Assembly (NCBI GenBank): GCA_017534115.1
Contig: JAFWDD010000053.1
Coordinates: 1 to 34,097 of the forward strand
Reading direction: 5' to 3'
Length of the DNA: 34,097 nucleotides
Origin: Bacillota bacterium
GTDB lineage: Bacteria > Bacillota > Clostridia > Lachnospirales > Anaerotignaceae
Shown: positions 33,279 through 34,097 of the stretch, one piece after another
Layout of the letters: every line of letters begins with the position of its first letter
Position numbering within the stretch: the first letter of the stretch is position 1
Notes under the pieces: model-generated
The model's database searches: none
What the model saw: the letters and a program-made list of their open reading frames with translations, nothing else
What the model was told of the DNA's origin: nothing
Program-made: the position numbers and the translations under genes

Positions 33279-33286
33279 GTAATTTT

Positions 33287-33359
33287 GCACCTTTAGCTCA
33301 GTGGATAGAGCGTTCGGCTCCGGACCGAAAGGCCGCAGGTTCGACTCCTGTAAGGTGCG
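33287..33359 (+). tRNA. tRNA-Arg (anticodon CCG)
   Basis: A complete cloverleaf: acceptor stem GCACCTT/AAGGTGC with discriminator G at 33359, D arm GCTCAGTGGATAGAGC, anticodon stem TTCGG/CCGAA enclosing the loop CTCCGGA (anticodon CCG, reading CGG), and T arm GCAGG-TTCGACT-CCTGT. CCA is not encoded. A run of T follows at once and may end the transcript. Confidence 0.95.
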
Positions 33360-33386
33360 TTTTTTTTTACGGGGTGAGACTTTATT

Positions 33387-33872
33387 ATGACTAAGACAAA
33401 CGCGATGCGTATTCTTGAGCAGGCCGGGATACCTTTTGAGGCTTTTGAATACGAAGTGGATGAGAATGATTTAAGCGGCGTGCATATTGCCGAAACTCTG
33501 AATATCGACCCTGAATGTATGTTCAAGACTCTTGTTACGAGAGGAGAAAAGAAAGGAATTCAGATTTTCGTTATACCCGTTGCGGAGGAGCTGGATTTCA
33601 AGAAATGCGCCGCCGCGTCACATGACAAGGCTGTGGAAATGGTGCACATGAAGGAGATACTCGGCATCACGGGGTATATCCGCGGAGGATGCTCGCCTGT
33701 CGGTATGAAGAAGAAGTACCCCACATACATTGACGAGACCGCAATTCTTTTCGACAAGATTTACTTAAGCGGCGGCAAGCGCGGCTGTCAGCTGTACATA
33801 GACCCGCAGGTTCTGGCGGATTTCATCGGCGCGGAGTTTGCGGATCTGACAAAAGACTCTCCGAGGGCTTAG
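33387..33872 (+). CDS. ybaK: Cys-tRNA(Pro)/Cys-tRNA(Cys) deacylase YbaK/EbsC
   Basis: 161-aa editing-domain protein that hydrolyses mischarged Cys-tRNA(Pro). The conserved lysine lies in MFKTLV (K47), and GYIRGGCSPVGMKKKYPTYID is the family's substrate-pocket segment. The length is normal. GGGGTGAG precedes the ATG. It follows the tRNA-Arg by 27 bp and may be read through from the same promoter. Its stop codon overlaps the first hairpin of repeat copy 4. Confidence 0.92.
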   Translation: MTKTNAMRILEQAGIPFEAFEYEVDENDLSGVHIAETLNIDPECMFKTLVTRGEKKGIQIFVIPVAEELDFKKCAAASHDKAVEMVHMKEILGITGYIRGGCSPVGMKKKYPTYIDETAILFDKIYLSGGKRGCQLYIDPQVLADFIGAEFADLTKDSPRA

Positions 33873-33999
33873 GGACTCCGCCCCTAAGAACCCCGTTCAG
33901 GGCTCTGCCCTGAAAACCCGCTTAAGGCTCTGCCTTAAGAATCCGCAAGGGACTTCGCCCCTTGACCCATGTAATAAGCAAGGGACTGATATCGGCTAA
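33868..33999 (+). repeat. Modular hairpin repeat, copy 4
   Basis: Three hairpins: CTTAGGG/CCCTAAG (33868-33888, including the ybaK stop), TTCAGGGC-TCT-GCCCTGAA (33896-33914) and CTTAAGGC-TCT-GCCTTAAG (33921-33939). The core follows (33941-33999), here with AAGGGAC-TTC-GCCCCTT in place of AAGGGAT-TTC-ATCCCTT, ending ATCGGCTAA. Confidence 0.85.
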
Positions 34000-34029
34000 A
34001 AATTAGCTTCTCACTTTCGGAAACTTATC

Positions 34030-34089
34030 CAATATAATTCCGTCTTTTAGTGCAAAGCACTTATATTGAATCCGCTTCAAGCGGATTCT
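34030..34089 (+). repeat. Hairpin cluster after repeat copy 4
   Basis: CAATATAA (34030-34037) pairs with TTATATTG (34061-34068) around an inner AGTGC-AAA-GCACT hairpin, and AATCCGCT-TCA-AGCGGATT follows (34069-34087). It resembles the hairpin array after copy 3. The window ends here, so it may continue. Confidence 0.55.
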
Positions 34090-34097
34090 GACCATAA

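Overview
The window looks like chromosomal DNA from an endospore-forming member of class Clostridia with moderately low G+C (Firmicutes). The reasons are a clear sigG, a SipL-like SPOCS/LysM spore-morphogenesis protein, a CotS-family coat protein, Veg, IreB, a TM1266-type hydrogenase-associated regulator, RNase J, consistently strong AGGAGG-type ribosome binding sites and frequent TTG/GTG starts. It is mostly ordinary core genome. There is no prophage, insertion sequence, CRISPR array or rRNA. The unusual material is mainly between the genes.

Layout, left to right. 1-2295 (+): 3' part of der, then plsY and gpsA (ribosome assembly GTPase plus the first steps of phospholipid synthesis), ending in a terminator. 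2369-3622 (-): ccdA-tlpA thiol-redox pair. 3817-9505 (-): a divergent type IIA topoisomerase pair (parE-parC) behind gltX. 9783-10781 (-): secreted protein with copper-amine-oxidase-N-type repeats and a hairpin/U-tract leader. 11201-13826 (+): unknown helical protein, Cof-type HAD phosphatase, tRNA methylthiotransferase mtaB. 13918-16478 (+): ireB, ruvX, then rnjA. 16547-17780 (+): 3-hydroxyacyl-CoA dehydrogenase and TM1266-like regulator. 17985-18881 (-): EamA/DMT permease, divergent from 19013-20002 (+), a CotS-like coat pseudokinase. 20230-23360 (+): membrane-anchored PEGA protein and phosphohexomutase. 23643-25522 (+): veg and sipL. 25583-26665 (-): isochorismatase-fold hydrolase and GNAT acetyltransferase. 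27089-27865 (+): sigG. 27867-29946 (-): ECF S-component, P-loop kinase with an unusual N-terminal domain, ogt. 30063-32976 (-): fur/zur-znuA-znuC-znuB metal-uptake operon with a perfect 7-1-7 Fur-type box. 33287-33872 (+): tRNA-Arg(CCG) and ybaK.

Sporulation is a recurrent theme. sigG is preceded by a near-perfect sigma-F-type promoter and the CotS-like gene by a sigma-E/K-like one. SipL would join coat assembly to the forespore surface.

The most distinctive non-coding signal is a modular repeat present four times (about 17781, 23371, 26697 and 33868), always in the same orientation. Each copy has two or three short GC-rich hairpins whose arms differ between copies but stay complementary, followed by a conserved core ending in ATCGGCTA. 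The arm changes preserve pairing, which points to selection on structure. Further hairpin-rich sequence follows the third and fourth copies. All functional assignments come from reading motifs; no database search was run.
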